Assembly: GCA_016946835.1 (NCBI GenBank)
Contig: JACVTC010000054.1
Location: forward strand, 550,001 to 612,500
DNA length: 62,500 nt
Source: Neocallimastix lanati (nom. inval.)
Lineage: Eukaryota; Neocallimastigomycota; Neocallimastigomycetes; Neocallimastigales; Neocallimastigaceae
Direction: 5' to 3'
Shown here piece by piece: positions 54,301 through 62,500 of the stretch; within the stretch, counting starts at the first letter, position 1, and each line of letters opens with the position of its first letter. Both the position numbers and the translations under genes were made by a program. The notes below the pieces were generated by a model that saw only the letters and a program-made list of their open reading frames with translations, searched no databases and had not been told where the DNA came from.

Positions 54301-56935
54301 AATTAATCCTGAAATTAAAAATAAAAATAATTGTGAATTTAAATTGAAATTCAATTTCAACAATGTTGACAAAAATAATTCTGAAAATAATTATTTGAAT
54401 GAGATAAATAGAAATTTAGAAATAATAAATAAAAATTATAATAAAAAGTTTAGAAATAATACTAAGAATACCAATTTTAATTCTAACATTATTGAAAAAT
54501 ATAAACCAGAAGATCCTGCTTACGCCGCCTCAACTTCCAGCAGGAACAAAGGAAAAGAAAAAATAACCGAATTTGAAAATTTTGATAAAAATAAAATATT
54601 TTTAAATAATGAAAAATCAAGCCAAAATTTACAGAATTTTACAATAAATAATAATAATATGAAAAAAAATTTTAATAATAAAAATTTTTCAAAAAATGAT
54701 GAAAAAATTCAAGAAAATCTATTGGCTGAAGCAAAATCACATTCATATCATATCAAAAAATTTTCAAATAATTCAATAATTTCAAATAACACTAATGAAT
54801 CACATATTACATATGACAACAATAATGATTCACATAAATCTATTAATAATTCAAATAAATCAATGAATATCAAAAATTTTCCAAAAAATGATCAAAATTT
54901 TATTAATAAAAATTTTTTATCGAAAAATAATAAATTAATTCAACAAAATTCAAAATCCAGCGACTCTATGAAGAAAAACTATAATTTCTCCACTCCTACA
55001 ATAGATATCAATAATATTCCTTCAGATAATAAAAATACGGTAATGGAAAATCTTAAAAATATAACTCTTCCATATAATTTTAATCAGAATTTACCTTTAA
55101 TAACCGATTCTTCAACCAACCAAATTTCTCAAAAAACAGACGAAATTTCACTTACTAATAATAACGAAATAAATAATAAATTTAACAACAATAATATAGT
55201 AAATAAAGAAAATTATGCCCACAAATCTCTTATAGATGCATCAAGTGTTATTGATTTTAATAATGATGAAATTATGGATGACATTGTAGCCAATACAGAA
55301 TATGGCAATATCCATAAAAGACCACTTAGTCCAAAATATAAAGAGACTGCACCTACTAATATTAGTTCTCGTAGAAAACTAGACCAAATCAACGACATTA
55401 TTATTGCTTCTATATTTTGTCACATTCCTAATACGTATGAAGAAGCAATAAACAGTGAAGACAAAAATAACTGGATTGAGGCTATTAATGATGAACTTAA
55501 TAACCTCTATTCTAATAATATTATGACTTTTGTTAAAAATGTACCTAAAAACAAGAACATCATTACCACAAAATGGGTTTTCAACACTAAACGTGATTCA
55601 AATAATAATATTTATAAATATAAAGCTCGTTTAGTTGCTCGTGGATTTAAACAAAAATGGGGAATCGATTATGAATTAACTTATTCTCCTACTCTAAACA
55701 TTGATGGTCTTAAATTAATATTCGCTATTTCTGCTGCTCTTAAGTGGAATATTTTCCAGCTAGATATAAAGGCCGCTTACCTTAATGCTCCGCTTGATAA
55801 AGATATTTATACTACTATTCCTAAAGGCGATACGCGCTTTGGGCGGGGATATTGGAAGCTCAACAAAGCTTTGTATGGCCTTAAGCAATCTGGTAGACAA
55901 TGGTATAATACCATTAGAAAATTCCTAATTAAAAATGAGTTCATTCAAATTAAATCCGAACAATGTATTTTCAAATGTACAAAAAATAATATAACAAAAT
56001 GCATTATCGGCTTGTACGTGGACGACATGGTCATCGCTGGAGAAAACGAATACATTAAACAAATAATAAATAAAATAAAATCAAAATTTAAAATATCTAA
56101 ATGTGATCCAATTGAATACATATTAGGAATTGAAGTAAAGAAAGAAAATAATTCATATATTATTTCACAGAAAAATTTTATAAATAATATGTTATATAAA
56201 TTTAATATTGATAATACAAAGAAAAGAAAAACACCATGTACTGGTGATAATAAAATATCAGAAAACAATAAACCTTTCGATAAAACAATCTACAAAAGCG
56301 CAATAGGTTCCTTAATATACCTTTCGAAATGTACTAGACCTGACATAGCTTTCGCTGTAAATAAAGCTTCAAGAAAATGTGAAAATCCAACTATATCGGA
56401 TTGGAACAAAATAATAAATATTCTAAAATATATTAATAGTACCAAAGAATTTAAGATAGAATATAATGGAAAGGGGGAGCTTGTTGCATATACCGACTCT
56501 GACTTTGCCGGCTGTTTGGAAGATAGAAAATCTACCTCAGGAGGAATAATACTTATGGGAACAAGTCCGATATGCTGGTTGTCCAAGAAACAAACAAGTG
56601 TTGCTACGTCTACTGCTGAAGCAGAGTACATAAGCACTTCCGAAAATATAAAGAAAATATTATGGATTAGAAATATAATAAAAGAAATTTTAAACAAATG
56701 GATAACTGTTAAAATCTATACAGATAATCAAGCAAGTAAGAAAATAATGGAGAACAGAGAAATAAATACAAAATTAAAGCATATAAGTGTAAGATATCAT
56801 TTCAACAGGGACAATATTGCAAAGAAGAAAGTAAAATTAGAATATATTGATACTGAAAACATGCTAGCGGACATATTAACCAAGGACTCAAATGGACCAA
56901 AGATACAAAAATTTACAAACAACATTTTTATCTAA
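51311..56935 (+). CDS. Ty1/copia gag-pol polyprotein
   Basis: A single 1,874-residue frame. Domains in order: a gag core of about 270 residues; a CCHC knuckle CHICEVKGHSTRNC near 323; aspartic protease with DTGAGEH at 456-462; the pre-integrase HRRLGH...CIEC zinc site near 597-630; integrase D654, D717, E753 (35 residues between the last two, the D,D35E pattern); the integrase C-terminal part with GVFLGF near 845; an Asn-rich linker of about 450 residues (905-1350); RT from about 1375 with LVARGFKQ, QLDIKAAYLNAPL, YGLKQSGRQWY and the active site YVDD at 1569-1572; RNase H with TDSDFAG near 1728, STAEAEY and DNQAS. No frameshift separates gag from pol. The start is the first ATG of the frame, 75 bp after the LTR. 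Asn-rich spacers near 280-320 probably separate gag modules. Confidence 0.97.
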   Translation: MQDFNLAKDQRLHGKSNFNEWKFLIDNAAKRQGIKEFMEVDVVGKLNDVGFDYNPNVNDVINKVITKLITKMLPQAPAEPIRNNNAEVNRNNNVDINTQLTNFFGNPLNHIRLVEEAERIDADMILMISKNVDDSVLREISRLNNGFRIMERLKSKYGNSNADMEYWLKRLRSIKARDRNQIIEKLELMKETFDDMEEQHVEITDKEKLKYLYNVLPDDYKNIIQINLNSDPNVYINNLKSFIYAKSYLENWEDNKTIEKDDPMDLDFISRGRRTSNSSKKNEHNNHNNKSSNSKKRGKQNGNQYNNNNKDNSNKDNNNKSYCHICEVKGHSTRNCIYNMKTKSNHNKGRQEKLQVKTTLNDHPKKSLHLISKISDPDSASSYDDNFDFEDARALIEKQEEINIDNKVKFSGLIEYVNDSFIIPKEITIPNKKEELYVNNINYYEENDKTSEWLYDTGAGEHITNDFNLLNNFIHCKIKLRCANGTMCSFEGYGTYECYINGIYLRLDKVLYSKSATKNLISGIELAKIGYRVIIDTDDYTRGRFNLWGPNNVYIGTYYSTNDNQFLVNTYKINKNFEEKDKNIMALNEVDEKSLEIWHRRLGHYYLENINKYLSLHQIKTPKCIECKVAKMSRKSHGGKTPKATKILEIIHSDISGPYNSSINNKKYFITFMDEFSRKVWIYTLKSKAEAPELIVEFFKYLNNQFEEYNIKIFKSDGGKEFKNKTVNKYCKENGIEKTYSPPGCPEVNGKAERINRTLRNSAKTLLYWAELSENFWNFAIKQACYIYNLIPNSGNKFLIPNEVFYNKKVELKHLKTFGCVCYYRDDTQHKSKFLPNAKKGVFLGFDDKKYSYIIMDIENNKIHYTNDVEFVEEEPSKHKYETSNYKDSYFSFMKDNNRKDMNPEDNIINEDNNINEDNNMNNENNFNGRNILNEENSLNENINNERTTNTEHKSNYIKNKHVNNISLNEENQEFDNKDINQKNNHNLNKDVEINSKINPEIKNKNNCEFKLKFNFNNVDKNNSENNYLNEINRNLEIINKNYNKKFRNNTKNTNFNSNIIEKYKPEDPAYAASTSSRNKGKEKITEFENFDKNKIFLNNEKSSQNLQNFTINNNNMKKNFNNKNFSKNDEKIQENLLAEAKSHSYHIKKFSNNSIISNNTNESHITYDNNNDSHKSINNSNKSMNIKNFPKNDQNFINKNFLSKNNKLIQQNSKSSDSMKKNYNFSTPTIDINNIPSDNKNTVMENLKNITLPYNFNQNLPLITDSSTNQISQKTDEISLTNNNEINNKFNNNNIVNKENYAHKSLIDASSVIDFNNDEIMDDIVANTEYGNIHKRPLSPKYKETAPTNISSRRKLDQINDIIIASIFCHIPNTYEEAINSEDKNNWIEAINDELNNLYSNNIMTFVKNVPKNKNIITTKWVFNTKRDSNNNIYKYKARLVARGFKQKWGIDYELTYSPTLNIDGLKLIFAISAALKWNIFQLDIKAAYLNAPLDKDIYTTIPKGDTRFGRGYWKLNKALYGLKQSGRQWYNTIRKFLIKNEFIQIKSEQCIFKCTKNNITKCIIGLYVDDMVIAGENEYIKQIINKIKSKFKISKCDPIEYILGIEVKKENNSYIISQKNFINNMLYKFNIDNTKKRKTPCTGDNKISENNKPFDKTIYKSAIGSLIYLSKCTRPDIAFAVNKASRKCENPTISDWNKIINILKYINSTKEFKIEYNGKGELVAYTDSDFAGCLEDRKSTSGGIILMGTSPICWLSKKQTSVATSTAEAEYISTSENIKKILWIRNIIKEILNKWITVKIYTDNQASKKIMENREINTKLKHISVRYHFNRDNIAKKKVKLEYIDTENMLADILTKDSNGPKIQKFTNNIFI

Positions 56936-56945
56936 AAATATTATT

Positions 56946-56955
56946 TGAGGGGGAG
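56946..56955 (+). promoter_or_regulatory. Polypurine tract
   Basis: GAGGGGGAG ends at the first base of the 3' LTR; it would prime plus-strand DNA synthesis. It overlaps the short spacer just after the gag-pol stop. Confidence 0.9.
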
Positions 56956-57275
56956 TGTTGACTGCACTCATAATTTAACTATATATTTAATTTATTTATT
57001 TATAGTATTTATTTATATTTATGTGTATTTATTTATTTATATTTAATGATTACTTAAATGTATTATGATCTATCGTCTTGTATAAATCTATGTTAATTAT
57101 CTTTTAATATTTATTTAATTAATTTTTAATTTATTTTATGTTATGGAAAACGCATGTTGTAACATGTGACTTTATTACTTATTTAAAGCCGAAAGATAGA
57201 TCATACACTTATTTCCCTTGTATACCATATTCCATAAGGAATATTATTATAGATCTAAATTTAATAAAGCTAACA
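56956..57275 (+). repeat. 3' LTR of the intact copia element
   Basis: Same length and, apart from base 57153, the same sequence as the 5' LTR. Followed by the ATAAT host duplication. Confidence 0.95.
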
Positions 57276-57280
57276 ATAAT
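57276..57280. repeat. 5-bp target duplication, right
   Basis: ATAAT, matching 50911-50915. Confidence 0.9.
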
Positions 57281-58080
57281 GATTATGATTATTATGATTA
57301 TTAAAATTTATTATTTTTTAGATTTTTCCTAACCATTAAAGCATAAAATAAATGTAAATGTTTGCCTTATTTTTTTTTATATTTTCAAATTTCTGAATTA
57401 AATTCTGGTTAATTCATAACCACAGAAAATATAAATCAAAAATAAAAATAAAAAATAAAAAATAAAAATATTTCTTAAATTTTGAAAATAAAAATTATGA
57501 TTATGGAATTTTCTATACTTATTTTTATTCTGTTAATTTTTTTTTTTTAATATTAAATCCAGACCTTTTGTTATTTTCTTTTTTTTTTTTTTTTTTTTTT
57601 TAATAAAAGGAAAGATAAAAAGATTTAATGAATAATTAAAAACTAACAAACAAGCAAACAAACAAAAAATACTGTATATATTGATATTTTATAAAATGAA
57701 TAATCATTATCAACAATATGAATGTTCATTATTTTGTTTAATATTTATTAAAAATATTTAATTTTTAATTATAAAGGTAAATAATTGGTAATTAATCACA
57801 ATATATTTCATATTGTATTATATTTTTTGGGATCGTACATTTCGAAATGTGTCTTTATTATTTTTAAATAAAGCCATACATTTTTAAGATATTCTATACA
57901 ATCATAAATAAATATATAAATAATTATTTTAAAAGAAATAATAAAATATTCTATTAAAAAAGAATTATAAAAAAAATTATTTTTTTATAAAAAATTAATT
58001 TTCCAATTGAATATTAATAAATTATATATAAAAAGAAGAATATTTATTATTTATTTAATTATTAAAACAAGCCACATTAC
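57281..58080. other. AT-rich intergenic DNA
   Basis: T-runs and AT filler. ACATTTCGAAATGT, a perfect 14-bp palindrome at about 57838-57851, resembles the TTTCGAAATG-type units of the neighbouring foldback element and may be an outlying unit. No gene. Confidence 0.5.
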
Positions 58081-58116
58081 AAAATGCATGATTGCCAAAC
58101 GCATTAGATTCATATT

Positions 58117-59054
58117 TTTGTAGTGCATTTCGCCAAATTTCATTTCGCCAATTTTTTTGAAACTATGTGGCATATTAAAAATGTGGCTTTCACCAAATTG
58201 AAAATTATTAAATAAATAAATCAATAAATAAAATTAAATATTATTAATATCGAATAAAAACAATTTTAAAAAAATTATTTTGAATTAATATTTATTTATT
58301 TATTCATTTATTTATATCAATACTCTACTTGTCGAAATGCAACTTGGGGAAATGCAACTCTAATTATTTTAAAAGGTTAGGAATTGATTAATTTAAAAAT
58401 TTTAATCTCTAAAATGATTAGATTATTTTAATGTTTTATGTTTTAAATCTCATTATTATATTTATTTCATTTCTCTAATTAGATAAAAAATAGGATAGAA
58501 TGGATTGAATAATAGAATGATATTTCAATAATATAATTTTTTTTATTATTTTTTTTTTTTTTTTTTAAATTTTTAATATCTAATTTTTAGCCTTAGTTAT
58601 ATTACTATTGGGAGAGTTGCATTTCCCCAAGTTGCATTTCGACAAATGGCTTATTGATATAGGGAGAGTTGCATTTCCCCAAATTGCATTTCGCCAGGTT
58701 GTATTTCGACAAGTGGCGTAGTATTAAAATGTTGCATTTCCCCAAGTTGCATTTCCCCAAGTTGCTTTTCGCCAGGTTGCATTTCGACAAGTAGAGTATT
58801 GATATAAATAAATGAATAAATAAATAAATATTAATTCAAAATATTTTTTTTAAAATTGTTTTTATGCAATATTAATAATATTTAATTTTATTTATTGATT
58901 TATTTATTTATTTAATAATTTTCAATTTGGCGAAATGCAACTTTGCGAATTGCAATTTGGGGAAATGCAACATTTTTTAATACGCCACATGCTTTCAAAA
59001 AAATTGGCGAAATGCAATCTGGCGAAATGCAATTTGGCGAAATGCCCCACACCC
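58117..59054. mobile_element. Foldback-type element with long inverted arms
   Basis: The left arm (about 58117-58360) and right arm (about 58776-59045) are inverted copies over roughly 240 bp. Shared landmarks include the ATTTGGCGAAATG outer part, AATTTTCAATTTGG, the AAATAAATAAATATTAATTC stretch and ACTCTACTTGTCGAAATGCA. Inside the right arm the inner end is expanded (58613-58775) by extra tandem copies of TTGCATTTCCCCAAG, TTGCATTTCGACAAG and TTGCATTTCGCCAGG. The loop (58376-58610) is unique AT-rich sequence with no coding capacity. Outer tips carry 15-bp units GGCGAAATGCAATCT and GGCGAAATGCAATTT, the right one ending CCCCACACCCATT. The layout matches foldback or long-TIR non-autonomous DNA elements; no transposase is present. 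Confidence 0.7.
58613..58790. repeat. Tandem TTGCATTTCSMC-type 15-bp units
   Basis: About ten units of 15 bp vary at one spot between CCCC, CGAC and CGCC (TTGCATTTCCCCAAG, TTGCATTTCGACAAG, TTGCATTTCGCCAGG). Read on the minus strand they make a false 61-codon frame with repeats of LGKCN. Confidence 0.9.
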
Positions 59055-59637
59055 ATTGATATAAGTAAATGAATGAATAAATAAATAAAAATTCAAAATA
59101 ATTTTTTTAAATAAATAAAAATTCAAAATAAATAATAATATTATTTATAATTTAATCGTCATTATTATTATTAATGATAATCCTTTTATAATTATAGCAA
59201 TAGTGTTTATATTATTATTTTTTTTTATTAATTATATTACTATATTGTTTATTTTATTATTATTATTTTTTTTTATTAATTATATTACTATATTGTTTAT
59301 TTTATTATTATTATTTTTTTTTATTAATTATATTACTATATTGTTTATTTTATTATTATTATTTTTTTTTATTAATTATATTACTATATTGTTTATTTTA
59401 TTATTATTATTTTTTTTTATTTATTATTTATCAATTTATTATTTATTTAAACAGATATTTGTAAAGCTATTTATATATGAAAAAAAATTTTTTAATATTT
59501 AAATATTTACTTCAAAAATATAAATACATCAATATTAAAAATATTTAATTTTATTTATTTATTTATTTAATAATTCTCAATTTGGCGAAAAGCGACTTGG
59601 CGAAATGAAATTTGGCGAAATGCCCCACACCCATTAC
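59050..59637. mobile_element. Second, partial copy of the foldback arm
   Basis: Begins CATTGATATAAGTAAATGAA, like the inner side of the right arm above, and ends at 59580-59637 with TTTGGCGAAA units and the same terminus GGCGAAATGCCCCACACCCA found at 59035. Its middle is replaced or interrupted by the 48-bp minisatellite at 59210-59420. Same orientation as the right arm. Confidence 0.65.
59210..59420. repeat. 48-bp minisatellite
   Basis: About four and a half near-identical units containing TTAATTATATTACTATATTG; unit starts at 59241, 59289, 59337 and 59385. The 48-bp period keeps frame and yields a false hydrophobic reading frame. Confidence 0.95.
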
Positions 59638-60325
59638 TATTCTATATTATTATAATATAAAATTATTTATTTATTTAAATATTACAGTTATTTACATATA
59701 TTTATTTTTATCTTAATAATCTCCTTATTTTGTAAAATATATATATATATATATTAGTTATTTCAAAATTTATATATAAATTTTATTTGTATATTTTTAT
59801 ATTAATGTTTTTATTTTATAAAAATAAAAATATTTATATTAAAATAGAAAAAAATACATATAAAAATATAATTTATTCAGTTTTTTTATTTATTATTTTT
59901 TTTAGTCGTATTATTTAAAATGTTTATTTAATTAAAAATATGTCTATTTTATAATATTATATAAATTTTTTTATCATAGTAAAAGAAAAAAAAAAATTGA
60001 AAATTAATGTTAACATAACACCAATTATTAATAAAATTAATTTTATATTTTTACAAAATCCTTTTCTTGTATTATTTCAAATATATTTACTATTTTAAAA
60101 AAAAAAATAAAAAATACATATATATATAATGTTGAGTATTATATAAAATAAAAAGTGGATAAATTTAACTTTTTATCTATTCCTATTAAATATTTTAAAC
60201 AAATTATGAATTATATATATTTAAAATTGTTTAATTTTAAAGTTTAACTAATATTTTAAAAAATACGGTTTTTATTTTTTATTTTTTTTAAACTAATAAA
60301 TATATGATAACCAATTTTATTAATG

Positions 60326-60359
<34 letters not shown>

Positions 60360-61056
60360 TATAATTATAATAATAATAATAATAATAATTAAGTAACATT
60401 AATAATAATTATAAAATATAATAATGATAATTTTTAAATAAAAAATGGAATTATATAGTAGTATCTATAAAAATAATGATTGAGTTAATAAAATTTTAAA
60501 AATATAAAATGTATAAAGATTAATAAATTGATTTTATTTCATTTTGTTTATTAATTTATATTATTTGAAAAATATTATATGCATAATTATATTTTTATAT
60601 ATACTTATAATTATAAAAATAATAGTTGAATTAGTAAAATTTGAAAAATATATAAATGAAAAATTTTAGAATATTAAATTAATCATTTTTTTATTTTGCT
60701 AAAAAATTAAATTTAAAATCTTCTTTTAAAAGGTTAAAGAGAAATCTTTAGAGTTAAATAATGGTCTAATTATTTTAAAATAATATAAAAGTTTTTCAAT
60801 ACTAATATTAATTCTTATTATACTTTAAATAAAACAATAATAATTATAATGTTATTTTTATTATTACTAATCAAAATAATTTTATTAAAAAAAAAATAAA
60901 ATTAAAAATAAAAAATTAGTATTATTAACATAATTATATAATTCTTTTTTCCTTTGGAAATTTTTATAAATAATAAATTAAAAATTTAAATTTTTTGTTT
61001 TTAAAATTTTGGTGACACAAAAATTATTAAAAAAAAATTTTAAATTTTGAATTTTA

Positions 61057-61093
<37 letters not shown>

Positions 61094-61700
61094 CTTTCAT
61101 TAAAAATTATATTTATATTTTGAATATTGAAGGTAATTAAAGATAAAGAAATATTTATAATATTAATTATTAGTATATATATATATATTATTTATGTAAT
61201 TAAAATAAATTAAACGAGTTTTTGTTTTCAATTTTATTAATTTATAAATTATTAAATTAATATTTAAAATGTAATTTAAAATTCTATAAAAGAATTTCAA
61301 AGAAATTTTTCTTTTATATATATATATTAAATTTTAAAATAATTTGTTTTTAGTTATAATTTTATTATCATTTTTATTATTATTAAAAATATATAAAGTA
61401 AATTTATTTATTTATTTTATTATCTTATAATTTTGTGAAATATGAAATTATATATATATTATTAAAATTTTATATACATTTTACTCATCAATTTTATTCA
61501 TATATTTTTATGTTATTATTTGATTTTTATTAAAGATCACAATTATAATAAAAATTAAAAAAAAAAAAAATAATTTGTAATTGACCAATTTTTATTTAAT
61601 ATATATATTTTTATATATCTTTATATATCGTTCGTTTCATTTTTGTATATATAATATTTATATATTTTACGTACTTTCAAAATTAAAATTATTATTAAAA
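59638..61700. other. AT-rich intergenic DNA
   Basis: AT filler with short (AAT)n and (TGATAA)n stretches near 60330-60390 and a T-run at 61061-61091. The final few hundred bases should hold the promoter of the gene starting near 61714. No other gene seen. Confidence 0.6.
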
Positions 61701-61713
61701 ATGGATAATCCAG

Positions 61714-62500
61714 ATGTTAAGTGAAGAAATTCAAAAAAAACTCAAACCAACATTAGAAAATATTATAAAAACAAGTGATTTAAAGTAAATTTTTATATTT
61801 ATTTTAAAATTATTATTATTATTATTTTTTTTTGTAATTTTCAATTTATCATACTACATATAATACCTAGTTATTTTGGTCATTTTATATTACTTGAATA
61901 TTAAAAATAATATATATATATATATATATATATCATAATCATCACTTTTTCATTTTAATTTAATTATCAAAGATATAATAATAAAATGATTAAATAATTA
62001 AACTAAATTAATAATTGATATAATTTTCATTTATTTTAAAAACTTTCGTATTTATTTTTTTAAATTATAGTTCTTTAACTTTGAGAGTTGCAAGAAGAGA
62101 TTTGGAAAAAGAACTTAATTTAGAAGAAAAAATTCTTGATAATCATCCATATAAAGACCAAATTAAAACTTGGACAGATGAAATAATTTCTAAAGTAAAT
62201 ATATATATATATATATGTATATATAAAAAAAAAAAAAAAAAAAAAAAAGGAAAAGAAAAGAAAAAGAATAAGAAAATACATATATTAATGATTATTATAC
62301 ATAAAATTAATATGAAATTTTTATAATTGAATTTTTATTTATTTATATATATTTTAACAAATTTATTATTATAACAATAATTCAATTATTATAAATTAAA
62401 TAAAATTTTATTTATAAATTTGAAATTTGAAATTATTATTTACATAGTTACAATCCAATAAAGAAGAAGAAGAAGAAGAGAAAACAAAAAAAGATACCAC
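61714..62500 (+). CDS. DEK_C-domain protein, first three exons (partial)
   Basis: Exons at 61714-61784, 62071-62194 and 62448 to the window end join in frame. Both introns start GTAAAT and end in TATAG or CATAG (286 and 253 bp). Exons 1 and 2 together encode about 65 residues: an amphipathic segment (EEIQKKLKPTLENIIKTSDL), then NSLTLRVARRDLEKELN, then a helix ending WTDEIISK. This fits the DEK C-terminal fold (DEK_C), a small DNA- or chromatin-binding helical domain. In fungi it often sits at the N terminus of SWIB/Uaf30-like proteins, so a SWIB domain may follow outside the window. Exon 3 begins LQSNKEEEEEEK, an acidic/basic linker. An earlier ATG at 61701 is out of frame with this start by one base (MDNPDVK-stop) and may be the true start if a base is missing. 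Confidence 0.65.
61785..62070 (+). other. Intron 1 of the DEK_C gene
   Basis: GT-AG intron, GTAAAT...TTATAG, almost pure AT; phase 2. Removing it fuses two halves of the DEK_C domain in frame (TTA-AA/T-TCT). Confidence 0.65.
62195..62447 (+). other. Intron 2 of the DEK_C gene
   Basis: GT-AG intron, GTAAAT...CATAG, phase 0, containing an A-run at 62227-62248. Reading through it gives the Lys-rich false tail of the unspliced frame. Confidence 0.6.

Larger units (their letters stand above)
50916..57275 (+). mobile_element. Complete Ty1/copia LTR retrotransposon (6.36 kb)
   Basis: Paired 320-bp LTRs with at least 319 of 320 identical bases, a 5-bp host duplication (ATAAT), a primer-binding site straight after the 5' LTR, one uninterrupted gag-pol frame, and a purine tract (GAGGGGGAG) straight before the 3' LTR. 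All parts needed for transposition seem present, so it inserted very recently and may be active. Domain order (integrase before RT) defines it as Ty1/copia (Pseudoviridae-type), not Ty3. Confidence 0.97.

Noticed and set aside
57138-57332. 64-codon frame running out of the right LTR
   Set aside because: It lies in the LTR and the flank; the corresponding left LTR sequence is regulatory, not coding.
58605-58790. Minus-strand frame with LGKCN repeats that looks like a pentapeptide-type protein
   Set aside because: It is the 15-bp repeat of the foldback element read in frame; 15 is a multiple of 3 so it stays open.
58605-59054. CRISPR-like array of short repeats
   Set aside because: The units are contiguous 15-mers without unique spacers, arranged as inverted arms, in a eukaryotic sequence.
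59203-59502. Plus-strand hydrophobic repeat protein
   Set aside because: The 48-bp minisatellite read in frame, with no start context or homologous protein features.

Overview
The window is a piece of an extremely AT-rich eukaryotic nuclear genome. Most intergenic DNA is A/T homopolymers, (AT)n, (ATT)n and a period-7 AT repeat, and real genes stand out as islands of higher GC with near-normal codon use. The best guess is an anaerobic gut fungus (Neocallimastigomycota). The reasons are the AT composition, a GTP-type phosphoenolpyruvate carboxykinase (PEPCK; described, as I recall, from Neocallimastix frontalis), compact intronless genes beside a gene with AT-rich GT-AG introns, and abundant Ty1/copia and LINE elements. 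A dictyostelid-like protist is a weaker alternative. This is inference; no rRNA or other taxonomic marker is present.

Layout. 1-5,000: a short Lys-rich reading frame at the left edge, a secreted or type I membrane Cys-rich protein (787-1488, minus), a 30-bp scrap of an LTR (2015-2045), and two stretches of decayed coding sequence on the minus strand (2351-2535, 3330-4830). 5,000-14,669: AT desert with satellites. 14,670-15,938: a seven-transmembrane protein (plus). 15,939-25,183: AT desert with minisatellites, a long period-7 array and a small inverted repeat. 25,184-28,475: a decayed Ty1/copia element (minus) with recognisable LTRs. 29,190-33,717: non-LTR (LINE) retrotransposon remnants on the minus strand, one inserted inside another with target-site duplications. 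34,010-43,540: two copies, 5,622 bp apart, of a block carrying a GTP-PEPCK gene; the two encode the identical 634-residue protein. 43,540-50,900: AT desert with one more decayed coding scrap near 48,000. 50,916-57,275: a complete Ty1/copia element with near-identical 320-bp LTRs, a 5-bp target duplication and an uninterrupted 1,874-codon gag-pol. 57,276-59,640: a foldback-type inverted-repeat element built from 15-bp GGCGAAATGCAA-like units, plus a partial second copy. 61,714-62,500: the first three exons of a DEK_C-domain protein, cut off by the window end.

Functionally the only clear metabolic genes are the two PEPCK copies, which interconvert oxaloacetate and phosphoenolpyruvate in the cytosol. 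The other host genes (Cys-rich membrane protein, seven-transmembrane protein, DEK_C protein) are unrelated neighbours; no operon or defence-like cluster is visible. The most unusual items are the foldback element, the copia primer-binding site that matches the anticodon arm of a lysine tRNA, the LINE target duplication of more than 100 bp, and the PEPCK duplication with unchanged protein but diverged flanks.
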